A stretch of DNA of 64,000 nt from Symbiodinium natans (Eukaryota; Sar; Dinophyceae; Suessiales; Symbiodiniaceae): the NCBI GenBank assembly GCA_905221605.1, contig CAJNDS010001846.1:89501-153500 (forward strand), read 5' to 3'. Below are positions 38,318 to 48,900 of this stretch, one piece after another (position 1 is the stretch's first letter; each line of letters opens with the position of its first letter). Position numbers and translations under genes: made by a program. Under the pieces are notes generated by a model that had not been told where the DNA came from, did no database searches, and saw only the letters and a program-made list of their open reading frames with translations.

Positions 38318-38665
38318 CTTTTTGTTTGAGGTTGAAGGTTTAGGACTACGGACTTGGCGAGAGTCTGCTGTTTGGGGTGTTGCGTCCTAGAAGGTACTGC
38401 TCTGGCAAATGGAGGATGGCTGTCCACCTATACGGATACTGTGCGATTCATTTAAGGCCCTTCTTGGTAACCCTAAACCCTAAAATCCTAAGCCTTAAAC
38501 CCTAAACTCTAAGCCCTAAGCCCTAAGCCCTAACCCTAAACCCTAACCCGAAACCCTAACCCTAAACCCTAAACCCTAAACCCTACTGAACCCTGAACCC
38601 TGAACCCTGAACCTTGAACCCTACACCGACCCTCCAGGGCCAACCCCCGCACCAGGTACGTACAC

Positions 38666-38711
38666 CCCCCTCGACGCTTAAACCACATGCCATATGGAAA
38701 ATTAGGGTCCT
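38666..38711 (-). CDS. Candidate exon, unknown protein
   Basis: Acceptor TGCAAG, GT donor GGGG|GTGTAC. Reads DPNFPYGMWFKRRG, strongly protein-like. No family recognised. Confidence 0.55.
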
Positions 38712-39214
38712 CTTGCAGAGGCCCCGAACCCAGGTTTCCTACGACCTAAACCCTAAATTCCTACGACCTAAAGCCCTTAGGCCTGAAAGGCCCAAAACCC
38801 ATAGCCTCTAAATTGGGCCTGCAACTTGTGGAACTTGCTACTATGTAACCAGAAGCAGGAAAAACAAATGGTTTTTCGATTGAAGTAGATCCTTAATAGC
38901 AACCCGGCAAGGCTGTGAAGCCCATAAGGGGTCGGGTTTTGATTGCTAGTAACCCACAAGACACATGCCATCTGTACACTCAATAATATTGCAAGGAACC
39001 ATATCTACAGTCAGCCAAAAAGAGCACTTAATGTGAATCCTCAGTATCGAAATATACCTATAACCCGACAACCCTTTACATGCCCTTAGGGTTTAGGGTT
39101 TAGGGTTTAGGGTTTAGGGTTTAGGGTTTAGGGTTTAGGGTTTAGGGTTAACCTTACACCCCTCCCCACAACCCTAAGCCTAATCCCTGATAGCCCCAAA
39201 AGCAGCACCACCCT

Positions 39215-39285
39215 AAGTCGTTTAAGCACTCGAAGCACTCGTAGCCTCGACCCCGTGGCAGCTGCATAGCCCGCGGCAGCTATGT
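39215..39285 (-). CDS. Exon-like island, unknown
   Basis: Two readings: RTEDIAAAGYAAATGSRL, or after a CAG at 39262 PRGRGYECFECLND with a Cys-x-x-Cys pair. Borders not determined. Confidence 0.35.
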
Positions 39286-39499
39286 CCTCGGTCCGCATTG
39301 GGATGATTCGGATTCAAGGTTCAGGGTTTAGGGTTTGGGGTTTAGGGTTCAGGGTTTAGGGTTTAGGGTTTAGGGTTCAGGGTTCAGGGTTCAGGGTTCA
39401 GGGTTCTGGGTTCAGGGTTCAGGGTTTAGGGTTTAGGGTTCAGGGTTTAGGGTTTGGGGTGATTTGTCGGGTTGAGGGATTCAGGTTGATTTTACTTTG

Positions 39500-39538
39500 G
39501 TGCCAAAGAACTGCACGGACCCCCAAGTCATGGAGAAC
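39500..39538 (-). CDS. Exon-like island, unknown
   Basis: Acceptor AGTCAG|G. Reads VLHDLGVRAVLW or, in another frame, SMTWGSVQFFGTK. 3' border not determined. Confidence 0.35.
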
Positions 39539-39679
39539 CTGACTGGTGGAACTAGTACAAAACACCACGAAGAACCAGGGGGTTGAGGGTGTAAGCGTTA
39601 ACGGCTTAGGGTTTCGGAACCCCTAAATCCTAAACCCTCAACCCGAAACCTTAACCCGAAACCCTAAACCCTAAACGCC

Positions 39680-39767
39680 CCGGTATCCTTCGCAGCCCAT
39701 AGAAATCCCCTGAGAAGAACATTCGTTGTCTGGGGCTGCCACGGCCGAACTCTTGGTGTCGACCTCT
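39680..39767 (-). CDS. Candidate exon, unknown protein
   Basis: Acceptor CCCAAG. Open throughout; the best frame reads RGRHQEFGRGSPRQRMFFSG then DFYGLRR. Possible GA donors near the end. Confidence 0.45.
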
Positions 39768-39841
39768 CTTGGGCAACCCTATACTAAACCCAAGAGCAAC
39801 CTAAAACCACCCTAAACCCTAAGCCCTAAACCCTAAACCCT

Positions 39842-39930
39842 AAATAGCCCTATTTGGTGTTTAAAGGGGCTCATAAGGGAACCCAACCCTAAAAAGGGAA
39901 CAAAGGCCTACTCTGGGCCCATGGGGTACC
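39842..39930. mobile_element. Short dispersed element, family 9
   Basis: TAAAGGGGCTCATAAGGGAA and GGGAACAAAGGCCTACTCTG recur in 54962-55052 and, degraded, at 302-550. Confidence 0.5.
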
Positions 39931-40252
39931 CCAGTACACTCCCAAGATACAATGTATAACTTCCAAAGGGTACCCCTGTTTTGGGGGGGGAAAACCCTGC
40001 TTTAGAATTCAGGGCTTTGGATGCAGACCTGGGGGTGCTAGGGTTATGAGGTTTAGCTGTTGGGGAAATTAACGTTGGACCAGGTTTAGAGTGTTTCCCC
40101 CCCGAACAGTCGCAGCTGGTGTTCGCTCAGTTTCAACAGGGTTTTATATGAGTTTAATACGACGAGTTTACACGAGTTAAAAAGGGACAGCGCGTCCAAC
40201 ATTACAGGGCTTCGCCCTAAAACCTAAACCCCAACTCTCTTGGAGTAGTTAC

Positions 40253-40358
40253 ATGGTCCCTGAGGGGACCCTTATACACCCTATACAACCCAAGGGCCCA
40301 AACTTCAGAACCCTCTAAAGGAGGTAAGGGACCCTGTGGCCCATGCAACTGCCCGTAG
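40253..40358. mobile_element. Short dispersed element, family 6 (second copy)
   Basis: Reverse-orientation match to 25926-26043, with inverted ends TACATGGTCCCT and AGGGACCCTGTGGCCCATG. Confidence 0.55.
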
Positions 40359-40659
40359 AAACGCAGCATACTCTAAACCCTAAACCGTTGGCTTCCCCAA
40401 ACCCTAAACCCTAAACCTTAAACCTTAAAGTCTAAAGCTAAACCCTAAACTCTAAACCCTGAACCCTAAAAAACTACTTTTCGTTGGGCCGGGCGGTGAG
40501 GGGGGAGGGGGAGGGGGGTAGTGGGGGGATTCGATGAACAGAAACCCGCCAGTAAACCCTAAACCCTAAACCCTAAACAGGTGCAGGGTTTAGGGGCTAA
40601 GTCTTCTAGATCTGAAGATTTCTCTAGATCTGAAGGGCTGCACGACGTTCAAAAGAAGT

Positions 40660-41110
40660 GGCAATAAGCAGTTACAACCACAACTATACGAAAACTCCGA
40701 TTGCCAGTTACAGCTACCGAACCTCCGAGTATGCCCTACACCCTAAACCCCAAACCCTAAACCCTCTCCAGCTCTGTACTCGACCATGCAACGAGAGTCT
40801 CCCATGGCCTTCTCTCACCAAGCGCCTCTCTCACGCGCCGTGTCTCACTCGGCCGGAACCGTCTTTGACTGGTCTGGGCCTGGTTCTGCTCACTCTCGCC
40901 GGCCCGCCAACTCGGCCACGCTGAAGGCCCTCTGGCGAACATGGAGCCCCGACCAGCATCGAACCGAATCGCTAGAATCAGGTTGGCCCATAGACTGGCT
41001 CAGCATCTGGCTTGATGTTCCGAGGTGAGTGCCGCCCCCGACACGGTGCACGGATGATGCTCCAACCTTAGAGCAGGAGCCGCAAAGCCTACATCTTTGC
41101 AGGTTACCTC
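40660..41110. other. Unique island with competing exon readings
   Basis: About 400 bp free of heptamers. Plus strand: 80-codon frame ending at a consensus donor (CGAG|GTGAGT, 41028). Minus strand: several 40-50 codon frames, including AFSVAELAGRRE after CGCCAG. Coding strand unresolved; all other exons in the window are minus. Confidence 0.35.
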
Positions 41111-41162
41111 AGAATCTTAAAGAAGGTGTGTTATAACACGAGCCTAAAAGCACCCTACAACC

Positions 41163-41192
41163 CGAACCCCCCCCCCCCCCCCCCCCCCCCCC
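41163..41192. repeat. Poly-C run
   Basis: About 26 consecutive C; similar G/C homopolymers occur at 15.69, 26.18 and 46.17 kb. Confidence 0.95.
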
Positions 41193-41547
41193 CGAACCCT
41201 AGACCCCACACCCTAAACTCTAAACCCATAAAACCCTTCAACCTTAAGCCATAATAAACCCCAAAAATCCTAACCCCTACACCCACAAATCCTAAACCCT
41301 GACACCCCTAATCCTCACCCCTAGACCCCAGCAACCACTCTAAACCCTAACCCTCACAAGCCTTCCAGCCCTCAAAACCCTAAACCCTCACAATCCAAGA
41401 ACTACTCAAGCCCTAAGCCCTGAAACTCCTAAACACCTAAAGCCTCGAAACCTCCGAAGCCCCCGCGCCACGTAAACCGTAAACCCTAAACCCTAAACCC
41501 TAAACCCTAAATAAACCCTAAACCCTAAACCCTAAACCCCCTGGCGC

Positions 41548-41598
41548 CTCGAGGCTCCACCCCCGTCTCTGCCGCGCCTCGTGAAGGGGGCGGGGGTT
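41548..41598 (-). CDS. Candidate exon, unknown protein
   Basis: Acceptor ATGCAG, GC donor CTCGAG|GCGCCA. Reads PPPPSRGAAETGVEPR. Confidence 0.45.
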
Positions 41599-42096
41599 CT
41601 GCATCCTCGAACACTCCCTAAGGGTTCAGGGGGTTTGGGGTCCAGGGTTTAGGGTTTGAGGGTGAAGGGTTTAGGAATTCCTGTTTCAGGGTGAGGGGAG
41701 GTAATCAAGGGAGTATAGGGTCTTTCGGGTTTAGGGCTTAGTGCTTAGGGTTTAGGGTTTGCGGGTGAAGGGGGTTAAGGGTTCAGGGGCGGGAATGGGT
41801 TAAGGGGTGCAGGGTGAAAGGGCTTGGGGGTGAGGGTTCAGGGGGGGTTTGGGTTCAAGGTTTGTATGGGTTAGGAGAGTCCCAGTTCAGGATTGTTAGG
41901 GTTTACAAGTCAGGGTTCAGGGTTCAAGGGACAGGGATGAGGGATTAGGGGTTTAGGGTTGTTGGGGTTTAGGGTCTGGAGGTTAGGGTTAAGGGGTTAG
42001 AGTTTAAGGGGTTAGGGGTTTTGAGGGTTTGGAGTTGTTTAGTTGTTTCGAGTTGCTACGGGCATTGAGGGCCCATGAGGTATCATGATCTCTGGC

Positions 42097-42120
42097 TTTG
42101 CCTCCAGCCACTTCCCTCTC
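42097..42120 (-). CDS. Candidate microexon, unknown protein
   Basis: Acceptor CTCCAG|G, GC donor GCAAA|GCCAGA. Frame uncertain (REVAGGK or GEGSGWRQ); the surrounding frame is open from an ATG at about 42150. Confidence 0.35.
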
Positions 42121-42172
42121 CTGGAGAGGAGCCCCCTTCTCTTCCATGGATATGAAGTTCAGGTGTACAAGG

Positions 42173-42282
42173 AGGGACCCCTCGAAGGGACCCTTAAGCG
42201 TATTCCCATATAAAACCCCAGTATATACCTTATAGAGTCCCTATGTGCCTAAGTAGCCCCCTAAATAACCTCTAGATAACCC
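42173..42282. mobile_element. Short dispersed element, family 5
   Basis: GGGACCCTTAAGCG ... CTAAGTAGCCCCCTAAATAAC, related to 1.84 and 6.8 kb copies. A partial family 3 end (GGAGTTCTTAAGCGAACAGC) follows. Confidence 0.45.
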
Positions 42283-42437
42283 CCGGGGGGAGGAGTTCTT
42301 AAGCGAACAGCAGCAAACCTTAAGCGCAGCCAGCCCTAAACCCTAAACCCTAATCCCTAAGCCCTAAACCCGAATCCCTAAACCCTAAACCCGAAACCTA
42401 AACCCTAAACCCTAAACCCTAAACCCCCCTGCAAGGC

Positions 42438-42494
42438 CTTGCCTCGGATGCCATCCTGGCTCCAGGCCGCTCTTCTGCCGGTGAACCCGAGATG
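42438..42494 (-). CDS. Candidate exon, unknown protein
   Basis: Acceptor TCGCAG, GC donor GGCAAG|GCCTTG. In phase with 42.9 kb it reads SRVHRQKSGLEPGWHPRQ; another frame reads HLGFTGRRAAWSQDG. Confidence 0.5.
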
Positions 42495-42880
42495 CTGCGA
42501 CAGAACCCTCAGCGTTTAAGGGCTTAGGGTTTAGGGTTTATTTAGGGTTTGGGGTTGAGGGCTCAGGGGTCAGGGGGTTCAGGGTTGAAACCCTGAAGCC
42601 CTAAACCCTGGCTGAAGGGCTTTCTAAACGGGTGCCAGGGAACCAAGCCCCTCCTAACGCCCCCATAACGCCCCTAAACGCCCCAAAACGCCCGAAATCC
42701 CCGAAGCCTCCTAAACCCTCCCTAAGCGCCCACTCAGGGGACTCGTGGGGCTGTGCGATTTGAGGGGTCGAGGGGTTTAGGGTGCACCGGGAGGGGGGGG
42801 GGGAGGGAGGGGTGCTGTTTCCAGTTCTTTAAGATTTAGGACTGCAGCTCAGAAAGCACCTCAGGCGTAGATGAGCTCAC

Positions 42881-42951
42881 GTCTTTTCAGCTCGCCGGGT
42901 CGTGTCTTGTTCGGTCTTTCGTGAAGATAAATGCTCCGTGACGAGCGAGTT
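42881..42951 (-). CDS. Exon of unknown basic protein
   Basis: Acceptor CGGCAG, consensus GT donor AGAC|GTGAGC. Reads SRSIYLHERPNKTRPGELKR. Joins in phase to the exon at 43.4 kb. Confidence 0.62.
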
Positions 42952-43006
42952 CTGCCGGATGGCGCCAACCCCAAGACCTAAACCTTCCATCCGAAACCCT
43001 AAACCC

Positions 43007-43109
43007 AGAGACTCCAAAACCCCTTAATTAAGGAATATACCTTAAATCATATTAGGGTTCCGACTATAATTTAAGGTATATTGCTTAATTAAGGGGTTTT
43101 GGAGTCTCT
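43007..43109. mobile_element. MITE-like element with 41-bp inverted repeats
   Basis: Arms 43007-43047 and 43069-43109 are inverted copies with a single mismatch, starting AGAGACTCCAAAACCCCTTA, around a 21-base loop. No ORF. Near-perfect arms suggest a recent insertion. Confidence 0.85.
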
Positions 43110-43253
43110 TGGAATGCTAAACGTCACAGCCCAAACCCCAAACCCCAATACCTAATAGATTGGGCCTTCACAATTAGAATGAGTTTTGGGTATCGTATAT
43201 TTATCAAGGGACCACAAGGGAATACTAGTACCTAGTCCGACCCCAATACCTAC

Positions 43254-43353
43254 TTAGTTGCTGAGTTCATAAGCCCCAAAAAAGTACACTTTTAGTTCTA
43301 TAGGGGATTGTAGTATCCCAAAAAGTGTAAAGTGTGCTCACTTAGCTACTAAG
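43254..43353. mobile_element. Introner-type element, family 8, copy 2
   Basis: About 100 bp, flanked by 5-bp direct repeats CCTAC (43249-43253 and 43354-43358). Termini TTAGTTGCTGAG and CTTAGCTACTAAG are inverted. Close match to the element at 62.7-62.8 kb, including GAGTTCATAAGCCCCAAAAA and AAAAGTGTAAAGTG. Here it lies inside a larger intron. Confidence 0.8.
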
Positions 43354-43415
43354 CCTACCCGGCTACCCAAACCTTTCAGTCGCTCAGCGCGATGTCACGG
43401 CGGTGTGCGATATTC

Positions 43416-43451
43416 CTGCCCTCAGTTGGAACTAGGAGCCTCGGCACAGGG
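43416..43451 (-). CDS. Exon of unknown protein
   Basis: Acceptor TGCGCAG, GA donor GGCAG|GAATAT. Reads PVPRLLVPTEG in phase with both neighbours. The frame stays open downstream (NIAHRRDIALSD), so a longer form is possible. Confidence 0.58.
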
Positions 43452-43481
43452 CTGCGCATGCAGGGCTTGGAAGGCTTAGAT

Positions 43482-43610
43482 TTAGGGTTTAGGGTTTAGG
43501 GTTTAGGGTTTAGGGTTTAGGGTTTAGGGTTTAGGGTTTAGGGTTTAGGGTTTAGGGTTTAGGGTTTAGGGTTCAGGGTTTAGGGTTTAGGGTTTAGGGT
43601 TTAGGGTTTC
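43482..43610. repeat. TTTAGGG array
   Basis: About 18 units; a facing CCCTAAA array follows at 43690-43745. Confidence 0.92.
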
Positions 43611-44233
43611 CTACCCAAACGGGGCCTTAAGCTTTGCGATTCCTAAACCCTAAACCGTCACCCTAAACCCTGAACCCTAAACCCCAAACCCTGAACCCTA
43701 AACCCTAAACCCTAAACCCTAAACCCTAAACCCTAAACCCTAAACCCCAAACCCCTAAACATTTGTTGCCTCTGAGCTCAAGCTCTCGGCATGCGGGGGC
43801 TAAGGGGAGGTTTAGGTCCAAAACCCCAAGATCTGAGGGTTGAGGGTGAACTCGAAGCCCTATTCTTGAAGCCCTACAACACTAAGCCCTAAACCCTAAA
43901 CCCTGAAGCCCTAAACACCTCGAAAAACCCTAAACCCTAAACCCTCAACTCTGAACCCTAGACGTTGGGAAAAAACCCTAAACCCTAAACCCTCAACTCT
44001 GAACCCTAGACGTTGGGAGTTGGAGGTCGAGGGTCGGCATGAAGGGTCACGTCCCAAAGTGGGCTTTTCAGTGCGTTTACGGCTTTAGGGCTGCGCTTTA
44101 GGGCTTGAGGGCTCACGGGCACGCGGGCGTTTTAGGGGCGGTTTAGGGTCTTTGACGTGGGGTGCAAGGGTTTAAAGGGTTTAAAGGGGCTCGCCGGGTC
44201 GGGCTTAAGGGCTTCAACGTTGAGGGGCTTTTT

Positions 44234-44342
44234 CTACCAATTGCTTAAGAACCCCCCCACCCCCCCAAGAACAAAAACGAATCTTCCTTATAAGGGCAAG
44301 ACAGAGATTATTACTATTAAGGGGTTCTTAAGCAAATAGTAG
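44234..44342. mobile_element. Family 3 element
   Basis: Ends CTACCAATTGCTTAAGAACC and GGTTCTTAAGCAAATAGTAG, the clearest inverted termini in this family. Confidence 0.8.
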
Positions 44343-44377
44343 CGTTTTGGGTATGGTGTAGGGTAGTGACGCGTAGC

Positions 44378-44434
44378 TTTGGCTGCAATTTGTAGAGGCC
44401 ATCTTCCCGGCCAGCTTCTGTGATCAGAAGGCGT
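44378..44434 (-). CDS. Exon of unknown protein
   Basis: Acceptor GTCCAG, GC donor CCAAA|GCTACG. Reads LLITEAGREDGLYKLQP in phase with neighbours at 44.7 and 43.4 kb. Confidence 0.65.
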
Positions 44435-44739
44435 CTGGACCAACACCCCCAAACCCTAAACCCGAAACCGTAAACCCTAAAGCCAAAACCCAAAACCCAA
44501 AGCCCAAAGCCCCAAAGCCGCCCAAAGCCCAAAGCCCTAAGCCCTAAGCCCTAAACCCTAAACCCTAAACCCTACACTCAACTCTACGCTTGAACCCTGC
44601 ACCCCTACACCCTTAAACCCCTCAACCCCTCGACCCCCTAAGCCCTAAACCCTTTCACCCCTAAATCACCTAAAACAAAGCCGAAACCTCCAAACCCTAA
44701 ACCCTAAACCCGAGACCCTAGACCCCTAAACCACCGGGC

Positions 44740-44779
44740 GCCTCGTCCTTCGGGCGTATAATAGGCACGAAGTCGGAGG
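44740..44779 (-). CDS. Exon of unknown protein
   Basis: Acceptor GAGCAG, GC donor GAGGC|GCCCGG (alternative GT donor five bases on). Reads SDFVPIIRPKDEA. Confidence 0.65.
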
Positions 44780-44841
44780 CTGCTCCCCTCCACCTCCAAA
44801 CCGCAATTCCATCACAGGATCCCCCTACCCACGTGGTAGCC

Positions 44842-44950
44842 TAGTAGCCATGTTCTGATAAGGGCACCCTTTTTTGGGGGTCGGTTACTTTGGAAGGGAA
44901 CCTGGAACCAAAAAAGAGGGAACAGGGTACCACTACTGGGCTACCGAAAC
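44842..44950. mobile_element. Short dispersed element, family 7 (second copy)
   Basis: AGGGCACCCTTTTTTGGGGG, GGTTACTTTGG and ACCAAAAAAGAGGGAACAGG in the same order as at 1431-1528; ends TAGTAGCC and GGGCTACC are inverted. Confidence 0.6.
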
Positions 44951-45092
44951 CCTGAACCAAACCCTAAACCCTAAACCCTAAACCCTAAACCTTAAACCCT
45001 AAACCCTAAACCCTAAACCCTAAACCCTAAACCCTAAACTCTACTCCAGGCGAGTTGAGTAATTATGGGGTCGGGCTTGGGTATCGGGAAGC

Positions 45093-45144
45093 CCCACCCT
45101 TCCCCAAACATCTTGCGACGCCCGTTCATGTAAGGGGCGGAGTG
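45093..45144 (-). CDS. Exon of unknown protein
   Basis: Acceptor CACAAG, GC donor GTGGG|GCTTCC. Reads HSAPYMNGRRKMFGEGW; frame stays open beyond (GFPIPKPDPII). Follows the RRM exon in phase 0 and may be the linker after it. Confidence 0.6.
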
Positions 45145-45398
45145 CTTGTGGATTGGGGATCAAAGGGTCCAGAAACTTTGGGAACCTGAACCCTAAACCC
45201 TAAACCCCAAACCCTAAACCCTAAACTCTAAACCCTAAACCCTAAACCCCAAACCCTAAACCTTAAACCCTAAACTCTAAACCCTAAGCCCTAAACCCTA
45301 AACCCTAACCTCCAGCTAAACCCTAAACCTAGCTCAGCCCTAAACCCTCGAACTCCCCTGTCTCTCAGCACGGAACCTCTGAAGTCGGTGGCAATGCA

Positions 45399-45473
45399 TT
45401 GCGATGTTCCCCCTTACACTACCCCTAGTATAGTCGCCATTAAGGACTGTTAGTATAGGGGGGAACACCCCAA
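45399..45473. mobile_element. Family 1 element, internally deleted
   Basis: Ends TTGCGATGTTCCCCCTTACA and GGGGGGAACACCCCAA; about 30 bp of core missing compared with other copies. Confidence 0.7.
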
Positions 45474-45749
45474 GGTGGCAACATTGAACCACCAAACGGC
45501 CCAAAACCCGACACCTTGGAACCCTAAACCCTAAACCCCCTTACCACCTAGGGCCCCCTACAAAACTTAGAGGATTTAGGGTTAAGCGCCCTAAGCCACC
45601 CAAAAAAAAACACCAAACCAAGTATTGAATCCCCCGGAGGCCCCCCGGAAACCATCCCTAAAGCCCAAAGCCGACGTGGTTTTGGGAGGGTTTAGAGTTT
45701 ACCCTTTGCCCTTTTCCCTTTGCCCTTTGCCATTTACCCTTTACTCCTT

Positions 45750-45853
45750 ACCCTAAACCCTAAACCCTAAACCCTAAACCCTAAACCCTAAACCCTAAAC
45801 CCTAAACCCTAAACCCTACACCCTAAACCCTAAACCCTAAACCCTAAACCCTA
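45750..45853. repeat. CCCTAAA array
   Basis: Fourteen units adjoining the RRM exon at 45.86 kb; preceded by CCCTTTGCC/CCCTTTACC variants. Confidence 0.92.
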
Positions 45854-45863
45854 CCTAAAACAC

Positions 45864-45932
45864 CGTAAAGCCGTTGAGGCCCGCCCTGCGGTCGTCGAGC
45901 TCCCGGATGGCGTTGTCAGCATCGGCTCGGTC
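45864..45932 (-). CDS. RRM exon 4 (DADNAIRELDDRRAGLNGF)
   Basis: Acceptor GATAG|G, donor TTACG|GTGTTT, 23 codons. Reads DRADADNAIRELDDRR then AGLNGFT, helix 2 and beta4 of an RRM. Confidence 0.85.
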
Positions 45933-48900
45933 CTATCGCGCTTGCTGCGGAGAACCGGAGTTGGGGGTGTACAGGGTTTAAGTAGGGTTTAGGGTTTAGG
46001 GTGTAGGGTGTAGGGTTTAGGGCTTAGGGTTAGGGTGTAGGGTTTAGGGTTTAGGGGTTGAAAGTTAGGGTTCAGGGTTGAGGGCTTTTCGGGGTGTAGG
46101 GCTTGCAGGGGTTTAGGGCTTTGGGATTTTTTGGAGGGCTCAGATACTAGGGCTGGCTTAGTGTTTCGGGTGTGGGGGGGGGGGGGGGGGGGGGGAAATG
46201 GTAATGGCCTAACCATGTACACACATTCCATCGCCTCATCTTGAAAAGAAGAAGGATCAATCCCCCTCTCATTGCGCACCACTAAGAGCAAGCTTGCCTC
46301 GGATGGCCCTTGTCGTCGGGGGCAACTTGCTCAGAGCCTCCCAAAACCTCAGGGTCATCCAGCAAACTCTGGCAAGCCAGTGTCTCTGCGCCTCTCTTTG
46401 TGGGCGCTGCGCCGCTTTGGAAGCTTCGTCCAAAGAGCTGAGGTTGCACTTTTGGCGATGTCCAGATGCGCACCGTTCCAGAAGTGCAGTCACCAGAGGG
46501 TCCACCCCAGAACCCTAAACTCGCATATAACCCCGAAACTCTCACGTCTACAGGACGGTCCCCGCTGGATACCCCCAATCAGGGGGCAGTATTGCTACAG
46601 GGGCCCCAAAAAGGTCTTGGAAGTAGAGAACTGGGGTTTTGAGTTCAGGGTTTGGGGGCTGCGGGCAAACAAAGCCTTGAAAGCCCAAACCCTAACCCTA
46701 AGCCCTACCAAACCCCAAACCCAAAGCCCTAAGCCCTAAGCCCTAAATCCTAGACCTTAAAGCCTAAACCCTCAACCCCAAACCGTACACCATCCCGTTG
46801 CAACGAAAGGCTCCTGATACTCGAGCATGCCACGGTTGGTTCCGTTCACCTTCAGAGCCATGTGGGTAGTTTTCTAAATTAGGGTTTGGGTTTAGGGTTT
46901 AGGGTTTAGGGTTTAGGGTTTAGGGTTTAGGGTTTAGGGTTTAGGGTTTAGGGTTTAGGGTTTAGGGTTTAGGGTTTAGGGTTTAGGGTTTAGGGTTTAG
47001 GGTTTAGGGTTTAGGGTTTAGGGTTTAGGTTTTAGTGTTTAGGGTTTAGGGTTTAGGGTTTAGGGTTTAGGGTTTAGGGTTTAGGGTTTAGGGTTTAGGG
47101 TTTAGGGTTTAGGGTTTAGGGTTTAGAGTTTAGGGTTTAGGGTTCAGGGTTCAGGGTTCAGGGTTCAGGGTTTAGGGTTTAGGGTTTAGGGTTAAGAGTT
47201 TAGGGTTTAGGGTTTAGGGTTTAGGGTTTAGGGTCACTTTTGGGGGTCCTCATTATGAGGGTGCCGTACTTGATTTAGGGCCCCAAAAAGGCCCTTAATT
47301 TAGAACTGCCCATGAACAAACCAGGATGTATATAAGGGAACGAAGAGGGTTAAATATCCCAAATAGGGTCAGCAACCCATTATACCTCTAGACAGTTGCC
47401 CCAGTTAAGCCCTAAGCCCTAAGCCCTAAACCCTAAAACCTAAACCCTAAAACCTAAAGCCACCTGAACATGCAAGTCGGGTTTACTGGGGCTTAGGGAG
47501 GTTTGCAAGCATTTGCAGGGCTTCCAGGGTCCATTCCAGGTGTGCAGCTGGAGGCAAAAAAAAACCACGGAAGCTTCTAAGGCGAAGACCCTACCTCAGC
47601 CCCTCAACCCTTAAACCCCTAAACCCCTAAACCCCTAAACCCTTAAACCCTTAAACCCTTAAACCCTTAAAACCCTTAAACCCTTAAAACCCTTGAACCC
47701 TTCAGCCCCGAGAACTTCGAGCCGAAGTCTTGCAAAAACACAGGGTTTAGGGTTTAGGGTTTAGGGTTTAGGGTTTAGGGTTTAGGGTTTAGGGTTTAGG
47801 GTTTAGGGTTTAGGGTTTAGGGTTCACTGGCCTGGAATGTGCGGGCGAAGGTGATGGAGCTGCCAAAATCCTGTCAGGGGCAGTTTCTTGACCTGGGACC
47901 TGAGAGGTTTATTTGGGCAACTTGTTGCCAGATGGCTGAGGGTTTAACCCAAACCTTAGACCCTAAACCCCTAAACCCTGAGCCCTAAACCCTAAACCCT
48001 AAACCCTAAAAGCCTGAACCCTAGAAGGGGCTGTAGGGCTACAACCCCCGCCCCCCCCCAAAGCGAAGCCCCGCCCCTGCACACGACAAACCGCGCAGAA
48101 GTCCTAACAAAAGCTGCGGGCTCAGGGCTTAGGGCTTAGGGCTTAGGGCTTAGGGCTTAGGGCTTAGGGCTTAGGGCTTAGGGCTTAGGGCTTAGGGCTT
48201 AGGGCTTAGGGCTTAGGGCTTAGGGCTTAGGGCTTAGGGCTTAGGGCTTAGGGTTTAGGGTTTAGGGTTTAGGGTTAGGGTTTAGGGTTTAGGGCTTAGT
48301 GCTTAGGGTTTAGGGTTGCTTATAGGGTCCAGGGTTTGGGGTCTCGGGCATCCCCCAATACCCCCAAAACCCCCAAGACCCCACATAAAGGGGGGTTACT
48401 TCATATGAAACAGTTTATATTCCTGTTCTGGGTGAGTGTATAAAATACGGTTCCTAACATAAACATACATAAACCCCACTTCACATCAGAATCTCTAATT
48501 GCGCAAGCTCTACTCCTTCAGCAGGGCTATTGGGCTCATGGGAACCCCTCCTCACCCTTGAACCCTCTAAACCCCTAAGCCCCAAAAACCCACAAAGCCC
48601 TAAAGCCCCAAAAGCCCCTAAACCTCCCAAAACCCTAAAAACCCGCAGCCCCAACCCTCAACCCCAAACCCCCAAGCCCACCTTGCCCAGGTCCTTGAAC
48701 TCGACCCTGGGCATAGGTAGGGTTCAGGATTTAGGATTTAGGGTTTCGGGTGTCAGGTTTACGGTTCAGGGTTTCGGGTTCAGATTGGAGTCGAAGACTT
48801 TGGGTTTGGTTTAGGGTTTAGGGTTTAGGGTTTAGGGTTTAGGGTTTAGGGTTTAGGGTTTAGGGTTTAGGGTTTAGGGTTTAGGGTTTAGGGTTTAGGG

